Shown here piece by piece: positions 16,658-24,801 of a DNA stretch of 64,000 nt. The stretch lies in the NCBI RefSeq assembly GCF_002553505.1, contig NZ_PDCP01000026.1, positions 24,742 through 88,741 on the forward strand, in the 5' to 3' direction. The number at the start of each line of letters is the position of its first letter. Within the stretch, counting starts at the first letter, position 1. This stretch comes from Mycolicibacterium agri. GTDB lineage: Bacteria; Actinomycetota; Actinomycetes; Mycobacteriales; Mycobacteriaceae. The position numbers and the translations under genes are program-made. The notes beneath the pieces were generated by a model, which had not been told where the DNA came from, made no database searches, and saw nothing but the letters and a program-made list of their open reading frames with translations.

Positions 16658-17530
16658 GTGTGGGAGTTGTTCCGATCGCTTGGCGCGGCCATCCTCACCC
16701 CGCCGCCGGGCAACAGCGCGGTGTGCGCGGCGCTTGACCTGCCGATCCCGACCGGCGCCGAGCACACCGACGCCTTCGTGCTCAGCGCCCCGCCGCACGC
16801 CGCGATCCATCTCGGCCCCGAGGGCAAGCTCGGCGGCGAGGGCCTCGACCGCATCGCCGGCTTCTGGCGGGTGCTCGGGCTGAAGCCACGCGAAGACGCC
16901 GACCACCTGGGCGCGCTGCTGATGCTGTACGCCGAACTCGGTGAAGCAGAAGAGAAGGCGACCGGCGACGACACCCGCGGGCAGCTGCACCGGGCCCGCG
17001 CCGCCCTGTTCCACGAACACATTTGGAGTTGGGCCCCCGGATATCTGCGCGCGGTCAACGGGCTGGGCATCGCCTCGGTCGCCGCGTGGGTTCAACTGAC
17101 CGAGCAGGCGCTGCGCGCCGAGTACGCCGACCTCGGCCCCGCCGAGCTGCTGCCGTTGGCGCTGCGGGCCGCACCGCCCGCGATGAGCACCGAGGACTCG
17201 CTGGACGAAACGCTGGACGCGCTGGTGGCCCCGATCCGCTCCGGCATCGTGCTGACCCGCCGCGATGTGGCCGACTGCGCGCAGCAGATCGGCGTCGGAT
17301 TGCGGCGCGGGGAGCGGCGTTTCGAGCTGAAAGCGATGCTGGAGCAGGACGCGTTCGCGACGCTCGGCTGGCTCGCCGCGCACGCCAGGCGCTGGGCGGA
17401 CCGTCCGTCGGTGCGGGGATCGACGACTGACCCGTGTGCGTGGTGGGCGCATCGCGCCGCCACCACCGCGCGAGTCCTGCAGGCGTTGGCGACGGCGAAA
17501 GCCGAGAGCAGAGAGGAAGTGCCGTGCTGA
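16658..17530 (+). CDS. TorD/DmsD-family molybdoenzyme chaperone
   Basis: 290 aa, all-helical, GTG start one base after the molybdoenzyme stop. It has TorD-like features: a run of Leu/Ala helices (LLMLYAELGEAEEKA) followed by FHEHIWSWAPGYLRAV, where family members have an E/H-x2-H-x2-P-W-like motif before a conserved helix. Such chaperones bind the apo-catalytic subunit and help cofactor insertion. Because its partner has no Tat signal, a role in maturation rather than export proofreading is likely. Confidence 0.82.
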   Translation: MWELFRSLGAAILTPPPGNSAVCAALDLPIPTGAEHTDAFVLSAPPHAAIHLGPEGKLGGEGLDRIAGFWRVLGLKPREDADHLGALLMLYAELGEAEEKATGDDTRGQLHRARAALFHEHIWSWAPGYLRAVNGLGIASVAAWVQLTEQALRAEYADLGPAELLPLALRAAPPAMSTEDSLDETLDALVAPIRSGIVLTRRDVADCAQQIGVGLRRGERRFELKAMLEQDAFATLGWLAAHARRWADRPSVRGSTTDPCAWWAHRAATTARVLQALATAKAESREEVPC

Positions 17531-18636
17531 GATTGGGACGTCAAGCCGTTGACGTCGCCGCGGTGCGGGACGCGGTCGGCGCCGTCGTCGATCCCGAATT
17601 GCAGCGCCCGCTCGGCGAATTGGACATGATCCGCGGCGTGACAGCGGGCCGCAACGGCCGCGTCGAGGTCGAGGTGGCGCTGACCACGCCGGGCTGCCCG
17701 ATGACCGAGCTGTTGGCCCGCGACGTCGCCGCCGCGGCGTCCACGGTGCCCGAAATCGGCTACGTGCGAGTGAATTTCACCGTCATGCCCGAATCCGAGC
17801 GCCGGGCTCTCGCGGACCGGGTCCTGACCCACCGCGACACCGGTGCGACGGCAGCCTCGGCGGTATATGCCGTCGCCAGCGGCAAGGGCGGGGTCGGCAA
17901 GTCGAGCGTGGCGGCCAACCTCGCGGTGGCCTTGGCGCGCACCGGCAAGTCGGTCGGCCTGCTCGACGCCGACGTGTGGGGCTATTCGGTACCGCAGCTG
18001 TTCGGCGTGCGGCGCAGCCCGATCGCCATGTACCACACCATGTTTCCGGTGCAGGCCCACGGTGTGCGGCTGATGTCGCTCGGCTTTTTGACCGACGAGG
18101 ACGAACCCGTCGTGTGGCGCGGCCCGATGCTGCACAAGGCGCTGACCCAGTTCGTGCACGACGTGCACTGGGGCCAACTCGACGTGCTGCTGCTCGACCT
18201 GCCGCCGGGGACCGGCGACGTGACACTGTCGGTGCTGGAGCTGCTGCCGGACGCGTCGCTGCTGGCCGTCACCACACCGCAGCAGGCCGCCAGGAGCGTG
18301 GCCAGCCGGGTCGGCGTGATGGCCCGCGACATGGGCATGCCCATCGCCGGGGTGGTGGAGAACATGTCCGAACTGGTCTGCCCGCACTGCTCCGGCCGCT
18401 CTGAGCTGTTCGGCGCCGGGGGAGGGCAGCGGCTCGCCGATGAGCTGAATGCGCCGCTGCTGGGGCAGATCCCGCTCGACGCCGCGATGCGAGCCGCTGG
18501 CGACAGCGGAGTACCCGTGGTGAGTTCCGCACCCGAAAGTCCGTCGGCGCAAGCGCTTATCGACGTGGCGGCGGCGCTGCGACCGGCCCGAAGGCCACTG
18601 GTCGGTCGTTCACTCGGGGTGCAACCGGTCGGCTAG
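17524..18636 (+). CDS. Mrp/NBP35-type Fe-S cluster carrier ATPase
   Basis: 370 aa from a GTG that overlaps the chaperone stop by 7 bp. An N-terminal MIP18-like domain (residues 8-90, with TTPGCPMTE) precedes the P-loop domain with the deviant Walker A SGKGGVGKS (119-127). LLDADVWGYS and the cluster-binding CPHC (C286, C289) follow. Mrp proteins deliver Fe-S clusters. Its place as last gene of the molybdoenzyme operon suggests a dedicated supplier for the five [4Fe-4S] clusters of this complex. Mycobacteria also have a housekeeping mrp elsewhere, which this probably does not replace. Confidence 0.88.
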   Translation: MLRLGRQAVDVAAVRDAVGAVVDPELQRPLGELDMIRGVTAGRNGRVEVEVALTTPGCPMTELLARDVAAAASTVPEIGYVRVNFTVMPESERRALADRVLTHRDTGATAASAVYAVASGKGGVGKSSVAANLAVALARTGKSVGLLDADVWGYSVPQLFGVRRSPIAMYHTMFPVQAHGVRLMSLGFLTDEDEPVVWRGPMLHKALTQFVHDVHWGQLDVLLLDLPPGTGDVTLSVLELLPDASLLAVTTPQQAARSVASRVGVMARDMGMPIAGVVENMSELVCPHCSGRSELFGAGGGQRLADELNAPLLGQIPLDAAMRAAGDSGVPVVSSAPESPSAQALIDVAAALRPARRPLVGRSLGVQPVG

Positions 18637-18637
18637 C

Positions 18638-18654
18638 TACAAGCGCACCTTGTA
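18638..18654. promoter_or_regulatory. candidate LysR2 auto-operator
   Basis: TACAAG-cgcac-CTTGTA is a perfect 6-5-6 inverted repeat directly upstream of LysR2. It shares CCTTGTACC (as reverse complement) with the site at 12137-12154. Its overlap with the most upstream possible start codon of LysR2 argues for a later start. Confidence 0.5.
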
Positions 18655-18673
18655 CCCCAGCTACGGTTATGGA

Positions 18674-19618
18674 GTGTCGCTGAGCCCGCGGATGCCTGAG
18701 CTGGGGGCGCTTGAGGTGCTGCTCGCCGTCGCCCACACGGGCAGCCTGAACGCTGCCGCGCGCGAAGTCGGCGTCACCCAGCAGGCCGTGTCGGCGCGCA
18801 TCGCGTCGATCGAGGCGCAGACCGGTGTGCAGATGGTGATCCGCAGCAAGCACGGCTCGACCCTGACGCCGGCCGGGGTGCTCGTGTCGCAGTGGGCGGC
18901 GCGGCTGCTCGACGTCGCAGGCGAGCTGGATGCCGGGATTGCGGCGCTGCGCCACGACCTGCGCATGCATGTGCGGGTGAGCTCCAGCCTGACCATCGCC
19001 GAGCATCTGCTGCCGGGATGGCTGGTGTCGATGCGGGCCGTGGCGCCCGACCGCAACGAGTCGGCCGAGGTGGTGCTCACCGCTGCCAACAGCGACACCG
19101 TGATCCAGCAGGTGCGCGAGGGCGAGGCCGACATCGGGTTCGTCGAGGGGCCCTACATTCCGCGTGGTATCCGCAGCCGGGTGATCGCCCGCGACGAACT
19201 GGTCGTGGTGGTGCGTCCCGATCACCCGTGGGTGCGTAAACGGCGCGTGCTGACCGCCGCCGAGCTGAACGAGATTCCCTTGGTCAGCCGCGAGGAGGGG
19301 TCGGGCACGCGCTATGCGCTACGCGCCGCGCTGGAAGCGGCGCTCGGGCGGCACACCCCTCAGGCGCCGCCGGCGCTGGTGTTGTCCACCACTTCGGCGG
19401 TGCGGGCCGCCGTTCTCGCGGGCGCCGGGCCCGCGGTCCTCAGCGAACTGGCGGTGGCCGACGACCTGGCCAGCAACCGCCTCGGCCGGGTGATGGTCAG
19501 CGGCATCGATCTGCGGCGCCCATTGCGGGCGATCTGGATCGGGCCCCGCAATCGGCCCGCGGGTCCGGTGCGCGACCTGCTCGCGCATATCCTCAGCCAA
19601 CCTCCGCGAACGCGCTGA
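18674..19618 (+). CDS. LysR-type regulator (LysR2) of the Soe-like operon
   Basis: 314 aa from GTG. The HTH reads GALEVLLAVAHTGSLNAAAREVG with TQQAVSARI, and the effector domain has IGFVEGPYIP and REEGSGTRY. It is paralogous to LysR1, whose N-terminus (SRQWPEVATLELL) aligns with SPRMPELGALEVL here; this favours GTG 18674 over the internal ATG 18692. TACGGT lies about 7 bp before the GTG, so the mRNA may be leaderless. The gene follows the molybdoenzyme operon on the same strand, and the shared operator suggests it controls that operon. Confidence 0.85.
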   Translation: MSLSPRMPELGALEVLLAVAHTGSLNAAAREVGVTQQAVSARIASIEAQTGVQMVIRSKHGSTLTPAGVLVSQWAARLLDVAGELDAGIAALRHDLRMHVRVSSSLTIAEHLLPGWLVSMRAVAPDRNESAEVVLTAANSDTVIQQVREGEADIGFVEGPYIPRGIRSRVIARDELVVVVRPDHPWVRKRRVLTAAELNEIPLVSREEGSGTRYALRAALEAALGRHTPQAPPALVLSTTSAVRAAVLAGAGPAVLSELAVADDLASNRLGRVMVSGIDLRRPLRAIWIGPRNRPAGPVRDLLAHILSQPPRTR

Positions 19619-19634
19619 GCCCTAGTCCATCGAC

Positions 19635-19696
19635 CGCGAAACGGAATTTAGGCAGCGAAAATGCGAGTACGCGCCTGTGTGGATTCCGTCTCGCGG
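19635..19696. repeat. stem-loop element with 14-bp arms, related to the dispersed repeat
   Basis: CCGCGAAACGGAAT and ATTCCGTCTCGCGG pair at 13 of 14 positions around a 34-nt loop. The loop contains GCGAAAATGCGAGT, which as reverse complement resembles ACTCGCACTTTTACGC of the 3390 repeat. It lies between convergent genes, so it may act as a terminator. Confidence 0.5.
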
Positions 19697-19746
19697 GGGA
19701 GCGCGTTAGCGCTCGGGGCGGGAACCTGACGCTCGCGGCGGGAAAC

Positions 19747-19920
19747 TCAGTCGCCGAGCCCGCGGCGGGTGGCGGCCAGCGCGTCGGTCAACGCCACCAA
19801 GGTGCGGCGCAGGACCGACGGCGGCGCTTCCGCGCGCTGTTCAGTTGCGGCTCCACCCTCACGGGGCGGGGCCAGAACGGCGTCCGCACCAGGACCGGGA
19901 TCCACAAACTGGCTGAGCAT
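19747..19920 (-). CDS. small 57-aa protein of unknown function
   Basis: The frame starts MLSQFVDPGPGADA and ends LAATRRGLGD. AGAGG sits 8 nt before the ATG. The sequence is Ala/Arg/Pro-rich with an amphipathic end (LRRTLVALTDALAATRR) and no membrane segment. A perfect 8-bp inverted repeat lies just upstream of the ribosome site. The ribosome site and regulated leader support a real gene, but I recognise no family. The other parts of the 440-bp stretch between LysR2 and the TTT transporter hold the stem-loop at 19635 and an 11-bp tandem repeat (AGAATCAGGCC) at 20033-20054. Confidence 0.45.
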   Translation of the reverse strand: MLSQFVDPGPGADAVLAPPREGGAATEQRAEAPPSVLRRTLVALTDALAATRRGLGD

Positions 19921-19937
19921 TTTTCGACCTCTTTCAC

Positions 19938-19960
19938 ATGATGGATTTGACTTCCATCAT
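19938..19960. promoter_or_regulatory. perfect 8-7-8 inverted repeat before the 57-aa ORF
   Basis: ATGATGGA-tttgact-TCCATCAT lies 17 bp upstream of the small ORF start. It could be an operator or, in RNA, a hairpin just before the ribosome site. Confidence 0.5.
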
Positions 19961-20060
19961 CCGGAAGGTCGGAGGTCCCGGCTATAACGCGCGCCACAAA
20001 TACGGCGTGCGGTTAGTCACTCCCACGAGGGCAGAATCAGGCCAGAATCAGGCCCGATGA

Positions 20061-21068
20061 TCAGCCGCCGATGTTGTAGGACTTCAGCTGCTCACCGATC
20101 AGCGTCTGCTGTTCCTCCAGGAAGGACTGGAACTCGTCGGCGGGCTGATAGCTGTCCGCCGCGGCGAACACCTGCTCCTGGAACTTGGTCATCTCGGGCG
20201 TCTTGACGGCTTCGCCGCAGGCATCGGAGAGCGCCTGGACGACGTCGTCGGAGGACTTCGACGAGACGACGAGTCCGCGGAACTGCGGGAGCACCACTTC
20301 TTCGGGAAGCCCTAGTTCGCCGGCCGTGGGAACGTTCTCGAAGCCCTTGACCTTCTCGTCGGAGATCAGGATCACCGGCACGAAGTCGCCGGAATCCAGG
20401 TACTGCTTGACGTCGCCGAGCTGCTCGTAGAGCACATCGACGCCGCCGCCCAGCAGCGCGGCGTACCGCTCGCTCGGCTCGGAGAAGGGCACCGCACGGA
20501 ACTGGGTGCCGAGCTTGTCGCGCAGCGCGGCCAGCACGATGTCGTCGACGCTGTTGGTGCCTACCGTCGCGACCTTGAGCTGTCCCGGCCGCTCCTTGGC
20601 GGCGGCGGCCAGCGCATCCCAGTTGGGGAATGTGCCCTTGCGGACCATGATCGCCGACGGCATCGACTGCAACCGGCAGGCGCCGCGCACTTCGTCGAGC
20701 TTGAACGATGCCGTGCCTGCGGGAACCGTGGTCAGCGTGTCCTGGATGAGGATGGCCATCGACTCGCCCGGCCGTCCGGACAGCATCTTGGTCATGCCGG
20801 TGCTTCCCGTCGCGCCGGGCACGTTCACCACGGGGATCTGCTGGTCGATGATGCCTTCCATCGCCGCGGCCGACGCGCGGGCCACCTGGTCGGCGCCGCC
20901 ACCGGGCCCGAACGGCACCACGAGATCGACCGGTCTGCGGAAGACGTTCTTGCCGTCGGCGCTGCCGCTGCTTCCGCTACTGCTCTCGCCACAGCTGGCG
21001 GCAACCATCGCGAGCGCCGCGACCGATCCGACCACGAATGCTTTGCGGCGTCTGGACTTATCGGACAT
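20061..21068 (-). CDS. TTT transporter substrate-binding lipoprotein (TctC/Bug family)
   Basis: 335 aa. A signal peptide ends in MVAASC, so Cys26 would be lipidated, followed by a Ser/Gly linker. The Bug fold shows PVDLVVPFGPGGGADQVAR near the start and VPGATGSTGMTKM. Bug proteins bind carboxylates or similar anions outside the membrane and feed TctAB. The ATG overlaps the tctA stop by 11 bp. The ligand may be a sulfonate such as sulfoacetate or sulfolactate, judged only from neighbours. Confidence 0.88.
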   Translation of the reverse strand: MSDKSRRRKAFVVGSVAALAMVAASCGESSSGSSGSADGKNVFRRPVDLVVPFGPGGGADQVARASAAAMEGIIDQQIPVVNVPGATGSTGMTKMLSGRPGESMAILIQDTLTTVPAGTASFKLDEVRGACRLQSMPSAIMVRKGTFPNWDALAAAAKERPGQLKVATVGTNSVDDIVLAALRDKLGTQFRAVPFSEPSERYAALLGGGVDVLYEQLGDVKQYLDSGDFVPVILISDEKVKGFENVPTAGELGLPEEVVLPQFRGLVVSSKSSDDVVQALSDACGEAVKTPEMTKFQEQVFAAADSYQPADEFQSFLEEQQTLIGEQLKSYNIGG

Positions 21069-22632
21069 CTTTGGTCTCCTCTGCTGGTACACCGGTTGTT
21101 TGCACTGGATCGTCTTCTCGCGGTCCTACGGCGGCGCTGATGCGGCCCCTGCGTGCCTGGGTGACGCTGCGGTAGACGAGGAATGCGAGCACCGCGACCC
21201 AAATGACTAAGAGCACGGCCGAGATCGGGCGCGTGACGAAGATCGTCGGATCGTTGCCCGACGAGATCATCGCGGTGGTGAAGTAGCGCTCGGCCAGCGG
21301 ACCGAGGATGGCGCCGAGCACCAGTGGGGCAAGCGGATATCCCCACTTCTGCAGGAAGAAGCCGAGGACCGCGAACAACGTCATGATCCACACGTCCGAC
21401 ATCGAATTGCGGATCGCGAACGCGCCGATGTAGGCGAACAGGACGATGATCACCGCGATGTACTGCTCGGGCACCTTGAGTAGTCGCACCATCGGCCCGC
21501 TCGTCGCGATGCCGAGCACGAACATGAGGATGACGCTCACCAACAGGGCGGCGATGATGGTGTAGACGAGCTCGGGCTGGGTCTGGAAGATCTGCGGACC
21601 CGGCTGCACGTTGTGCAACAGCATCGCGCCGAGGATCACCGCCGTGGCGGCGCTGCCCGGGATCCCCAGCACCAGCAGCGGAATGAACGCTCCGCCAACG
21701 GTTGCCGTCGACGCAGCCTGAGGGCCGATGACGCCGTTGGGTGATCCCTTGCCCACCTGGGCTCGGTCCTTGCCGAACTGCTTCTCCAGACCGTAGGAGA
21801 CGAACGACGCCACCGTCGCGCCCGCGCCGGGCACACCACCGAGCAGCGAACCGGTGACAACGCCGCGGCCCATGCTGCCGCTGCGCTCGCGGAACTGCCG
21901 AAGCGACGGGATCTTCGTCTTCACCCGACCCGGCTGCGGGGCGTTCTCGGCCGCGAAGCCCTCGCCGAACCGCACCAGCACGTGACCGAGTGCATAGATG
22001 CCGACCATGACGGGGAGGTAATCGATCCCGTCGCGCAGCGTTTCAGAGCCGAAGTCGAAGCGGACCGTTCCGTACACGGCGTCCACGCCGACCGTCGCCA
22101 GCAGCATGCCGATCAGCAGGGCGGCAAGGGATTTGGTGACCGAGCGCTCGGCGAGGGCGAGCACGCTGGTGAGGCCCAGCAGAACGATCACGAAGTATTC
22201 GGCCTGACCGAACTTCAATGCCACATGCGCGATGGGGCGGGCCGCGAACACCAGCAACACCCACGCCGCCAGGCCGCCGACGAGGGCCGCGAACGCCGCC
22301 CAGCCGAGTGCCTCTGCGGCACGGCCCTTGCGCGCCATGGTGTAGCCGTCCCACAGCAGCGGCACATTGTTCGGTTCACCGGGTATGTGCAGCAGGATCG
22401 AGGTGATCGCCCCGCCGTAGGTGCCTGCGACATAGACCGCCAGCATCAAGACGATGCCGGTCTCGGGGTCCATGCCGTAGGTGAAGGGCAGGATCAGGAT
22501 GACGCCCATCACGAACGTCAGACCCGGCAGCACGCCCACGATCAGCCCCGTGATCACGCCGAGGACGAGGATGATCCACACCGTGGGCGAGAACGAGGCG
22601 AACTCGTTCATCACTCCTGTCAAAGTTTCCAT
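21058..22632 (-). CDS. TTT transporter large membrane subunit (TctA family)
   Basis: 524 aa, eleven or twelve helices. It has TctA landmarks: IVGVLPGLTFVMGVILILPF near the N-terminus, YVAGTYGGAITSILLHIPGEP, and GSLLGGVPGAGATVASF with a second GIPGSAATAVILGAM. The two Pro/Gly-rich loops form the substrate site in the family. It is the middle gene of a tctB-tctA-tctC operon and starts 28 bp after tctB. Confidence 0.92.
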   Translation of the reverse strand: METLTGVMNEFASFSPTVWIILVLGVITGLIVGVLPGLTFVMGVILILPFTYGMDPETGIVLMLAVYVAGTYGGAITSILLHIPGEPNNVPLLWDGYTMARKGRAAEALGWAAFAALVGGLAAWVLLVFAARPIAHVALKFGQAEYFVIVLLGLTSVLALAERSVTKSLAALLIGMLLATVGVDAVYGTVRFDFGSETLRDGIDYLPVMVGIYALGHVLVRFGEGFAAENAPQPGRVKTKIPSLRQFRERSGSMGRGVVTGSLLGGVPGAGATVASFVSYGLEKQFGKDRAQVGKGSPNGVIGPQAASTATVGGAFIPLLVLGIPGSAATAVILGAMLLHNVQPGPQIFQTQPELVYTIIAALLVSVILMFVLGIATSGPMVRLLKVPEQYIAVIIVLFAYIGAFAIRNSMSDVWIMTLFAVLGFFLQKWGYPLAPLVLGAILGPLAERYFTTAMISSGNDPTIFVTRPISAVLLVIWVAVLAFLVYRSVTQARRGRISAAVGPREDDPVQTTGVPAEETKDVR

Positions 22633-22660
22633 CTGTTTCTCCGAAAGCGGTGGGGGCGGG

Positions 22661-23290
22661 TCAGTAGGCGCCGATCAGCTCGAAGAGCCGGATCGAGAAC
22701 TCGTCGAAGACGCCCACGCCGGTCGGCAGCGACAGGTAGACGACCTTGACGAACATGTACGCAAAGCCGATCGAGACCACTGCGGCAAGCGGGACGACGA
22801 TGAGGAGGTTCCGCTTGCCTGCCAGCACCAGGAAGGCGATGACCAAGAGGAAGGTGCCGATCACCCAGCCGAGGTAGATCGTGCCGATGACGTAGGCCAC
22901 CGACAGCGCGATGACGATCGCGACCCGGCGCGGGCTGATGAGAGAGGCTTCGAGTTCGGCGCCCTCCTCCGGCATCGCCTCGTCGTCTTCTTCCTGCGCG
23001 ACGGGCGCGCCGCGGCGCACCGTGCGGATGTCCTGCACGATTCTGACCACCATGGACAGCGCGAAGAGCCCGATCAGCAGTCGCGGGAAGAACGCGGGTC
23101 CCGGACCCTCCGCACCCCCGGTCGGCCACTGTGTGGTCGCCATCCAGAGCGGAACACACAAGGCTATCCCGGCCAGCGGCGGCACTAGCACCGCCCACCG
23201 CCGCATTTGGGACATCCCGCTCGCCTTCACTTCCTGGCCCCGGGGTTCTGACTTCTGTCGCGGTGGGGCGCTCGAATCCGTTTCAGTCAT
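22661..23290 (-). CDS. TTT transporter small membrane subunit (TctB family)
   Basis: 209 aa with four predicted helices, the usual TctB plan. There is a long acidic cytoplasmic loop between helices 2 and 3 (EEDDEAMPEEGAELE). The hydrophilic 30-residue N-terminus is a little longer than usual. GGAGAGG sits 6 nt before the ATG. First gene of the TTT operon; its upstream region is the IclR-box region A. Confidence 0.85.
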   Translation of the reverse strand: MTETDSSAPPRQKSEPRGQEVKASGMSQMRRWAVLVPPLAGIALCVPLWMATTQWPTGGAEGPGPAFFPRLLIGLFALSMVVRIVQDIRTVRRGAPVAQEEDDEAMPEEGAELEASLISPRRVAIVIALSVAYVIGTIYLGWVIGTFLLVIAFLVLAGKRNLLIVVPLAAVVSIGFAYMFVKVVYLSLPTGVGVFDEFSIRLFELIGAY

Positions 23291-23542
23291 GCGCTACCTC
23301 TCCATCGGGACTGGCGTCGGCCGGCCGTGATTCCGCAGGCTGAGGAAGCTTCCACGGAGGCTACTCGGGGGGAATGTGACCTCAGCCACCAGATTCGGAC
23401 CCCTCGCCGGCGACGCTACGAATGTTCGGAAAGACGCTCGAAAAGGGTCGTGCTGGGGGACTGTGCCCGGCCTACGCACCCCGTCGCCAGCGATCGGATC
23501 CAGCGTGGCGAGCGGATCCTGCATGTCTGGCCTCTTTCAAAA

Positions 23543-23562
23543 TATGGAATCGAATACCACAT
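23543..23562. promoter_or_regulatory. IclR-type box A1
   Basis: TATGGAATCGAATACCACAT is an imperfect dyad (half sites TGGwAT / ATwCCA), nearly identical to box B1. It is the probable operator for the IclR pair, on the tctB side. Confidence 0.55.
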
Positions 23563-23670
23563 GCGACCGTAGAACACTCAGGTTTCCTGTGTCAACGGTC
23601 ACATGGCCAGCAAAATGTGAGCGCCGCGACAACCAATCTGGCGATTCCCTGGACAGTTAGTGAAACTTGT

Positions 23671-23686
23671 TACCATAATGTGGAAT
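23671..23686. promoter_or_regulatory. IclR-type box A2
   Basis: TACCATAATGTGGAAT, identical to box B2. It has the inverted half-site order of box A1 (TACCA...TGGAA) and lies on the rightward side of region A. Confidence 0.55.
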
Positions 23687-23758
23687 GGCATTACAGCGGT
23701 TGAACAGGCCTTTTGCAGGTTGTGGCCAGGGTGCTCCGTCGCCATCTCGGAAGGCATC

Positions 23759-23902
23759 GTGCCAGAGGGAACGGACAAGCCACAGGATCAAAATCAGCCG
23801 CTCCAAAAAGCTTGCGGAGACCGGCGGAACCATGAGAGGCGGTCACGCGTCCCCATACGGGGCGTCAGGAAGCTCCCGGCGACCCCATGCCGCTCTTGTT
23901 AG
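23759..23902 (+). pseudogene. 47-codon relic ORF where a sauS-like gene would start
   Basis: A GTG follows CTCGGAAGG at the position of the SauS-like start in region B and opens a 47-codon frame (VPEGTDKPQDQ...). The frame has no resemblance to SauS beyond the start and is rich in Arg and Lys. I read it as leftover sequence after deletion of a duplicated sauS-sauC-sauD block. A leader peptide cannot be excluded. Confidence 0.35.
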
Positions 23903-23913
23903 ATTGCGGTGAC
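23895..23913 (+). promoter_or_regulatory. conserved promoter element of IclR1
   Basis: CTTGTTAGATTGCGGTGAC, 24 bp upstream of the ATG, differs at one position from the element in front of IclR2. TTAGAT may serve as a -10 hexamer. The conserved GGTCAGG/GGACAGG leader follows in both copies. Confidence 0.5.
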
Positions 23914-23937
23914 TAGGTGGGAAGGGGGACAGGCGTC

Positions 23938-24729
23938 ATGACCGCGGCGGAGCCGCCCCGGAACGAACAGGTTGCGGGCACGCAGACCATCACCAGGGCG
24001 CTCAACGTGCTCGGCGTGCTGAGAGACGCCAACACCGACGTCGGAGTCATCGAACTGGCACGGGCACTGGACCTGCACGCGAGCACAACTCACCGGATCC
24101 TGCGGGCCCTGGTGGCCGCCAACTACGTCGTGCAGAACGCGCAGACCGAGCGTTATCGCTTGGGGCCTGCGGCTTTTCTGCTCGGCCGCGCCGCCGAACG
24201 CACGCTCGGATTCGACGAGGCGATGCCGCTGCTCGAGAAACTCGCCGCGGTCACCGAGGAATCGGTCAACCTCGTTATCCGCGACGGCGACGAGGGTTTG
24301 GTCGTCTTACGCGTCGAGTCCGAACATCCGCTGCGCTTCATTCAGCCCGTCGGTGCGCGAATCCCGTTGTACTGCAGCAGTACCGGCAAAGTGTTGCTCG
24401 CCTTCGGCGGCGACCTGCACGAAGAGGTGGCGCGACTCGGCGAGATGCAACGCCTGACGCCGAGGACGATCACCTCGCCGCGCGACCTGCTGGGCGAATT
24501 GGAGGAGATCCGCGCACGCGGGTACGGCGTCAACAGGGGAGAGCGGATCCCCGGCGTCTACGGTGTCGCCGCCCCCGTGCTGACCACCGACGGGATCGCC
24601 ACCACCGCCCTGGCCGTCCAGGGTCCCGAGATCCGGATCACCGATGAACGGGTCCCCGAACTGGGACGCCTCGTCATCGAGACTGCCGATACGATCGCCG
24701 CCATCATGCCCTCAGGCTTTCAACTCTGA
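23938..24729 (+). CDS. IclR-family regulator (IclR1)
   Basis: 263 aa. A winged HTH (residues ~15-75, QTITRALNVLGVLRDANTDV, then STTHRILRALVAANYVVQ) is followed by the IclR effector domain with RFIQPVGARIPLYCSSTGK and GYGVNRGERIPGVYGVAAPV. It is a close paralog of IclR2 at 30092, about 80% identical by eye. The likely ligand is a sulfonate or pathway intermediate. Likely targets are the IclR boxes of regions A and B, thus the TTT, MFS and SauS-like genes. The ATG follows GGAAGGGGG. Confidence 0.92.
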   Translation: MTAAEPPRNEQVAGTQTITRALNVLGVLRDANTDVGVIELARALDLHASTTHRILRALVAANYVVQNAQTERYRLGPAAFLLGRAAERTLGFDEAMPLLEKLAAVTEESVNLVIRDGDEGLVVLRVESEHPLRFIQPVGARIPLYCSSTGKVLLAFGGDLHEEVARLGEMQRLTPRTITSPRDLLGELEEIRARGYGVNRGERIPGVYGVAAPVLTTDGIATTALAVQGPEIRITDERVPELGRLVIETADTIAAIMPSGFQL

Positions 24730-24762
24730 CTGGGGCGCAAGGGATTTCGGCTAGAAAGTGTG

Positions 24763-24801
24763 ATCGGCCCGCCCGGACAGGGGTAGCACGGGCGGGCCGA
24801 T
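24763..24801. terminator. bidirectional terminator between IclR1 and MFS transporter
   Basis: ATCGGCCCGCCCG and CGGGCGGGCCGAT pair perfectly over 13 bp around a 13-nt loop, between two convergent genes. No long U-run follows, as is usual in mycobacteria. Confidence 0.75.

Larger units (their letters stand above)
23530..23761. promoter_or_regulatory. divergent promoter region A, homologous to region B at 26228
   Basis: This stretch, lying within about 650 bp without a recognisable gene, matches region B in order and spacing. Shared blocks include GGAATCGAATACCACA, GCGACCGTAG, TGTGTCAACG, ACATGGCCAGCAAAA, TACCATAATGTGGAAT, GTTGAACAGGC and a TCTCGGAAGG ribosome site. In region B the blocks run from the MFS gene to the SauS-like start. 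Here they run from tctB to a start codon with no SauS-like gene after it. This indicates a duplicated regulatory region whose rightward genes were lost. Confidence 0.8.
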
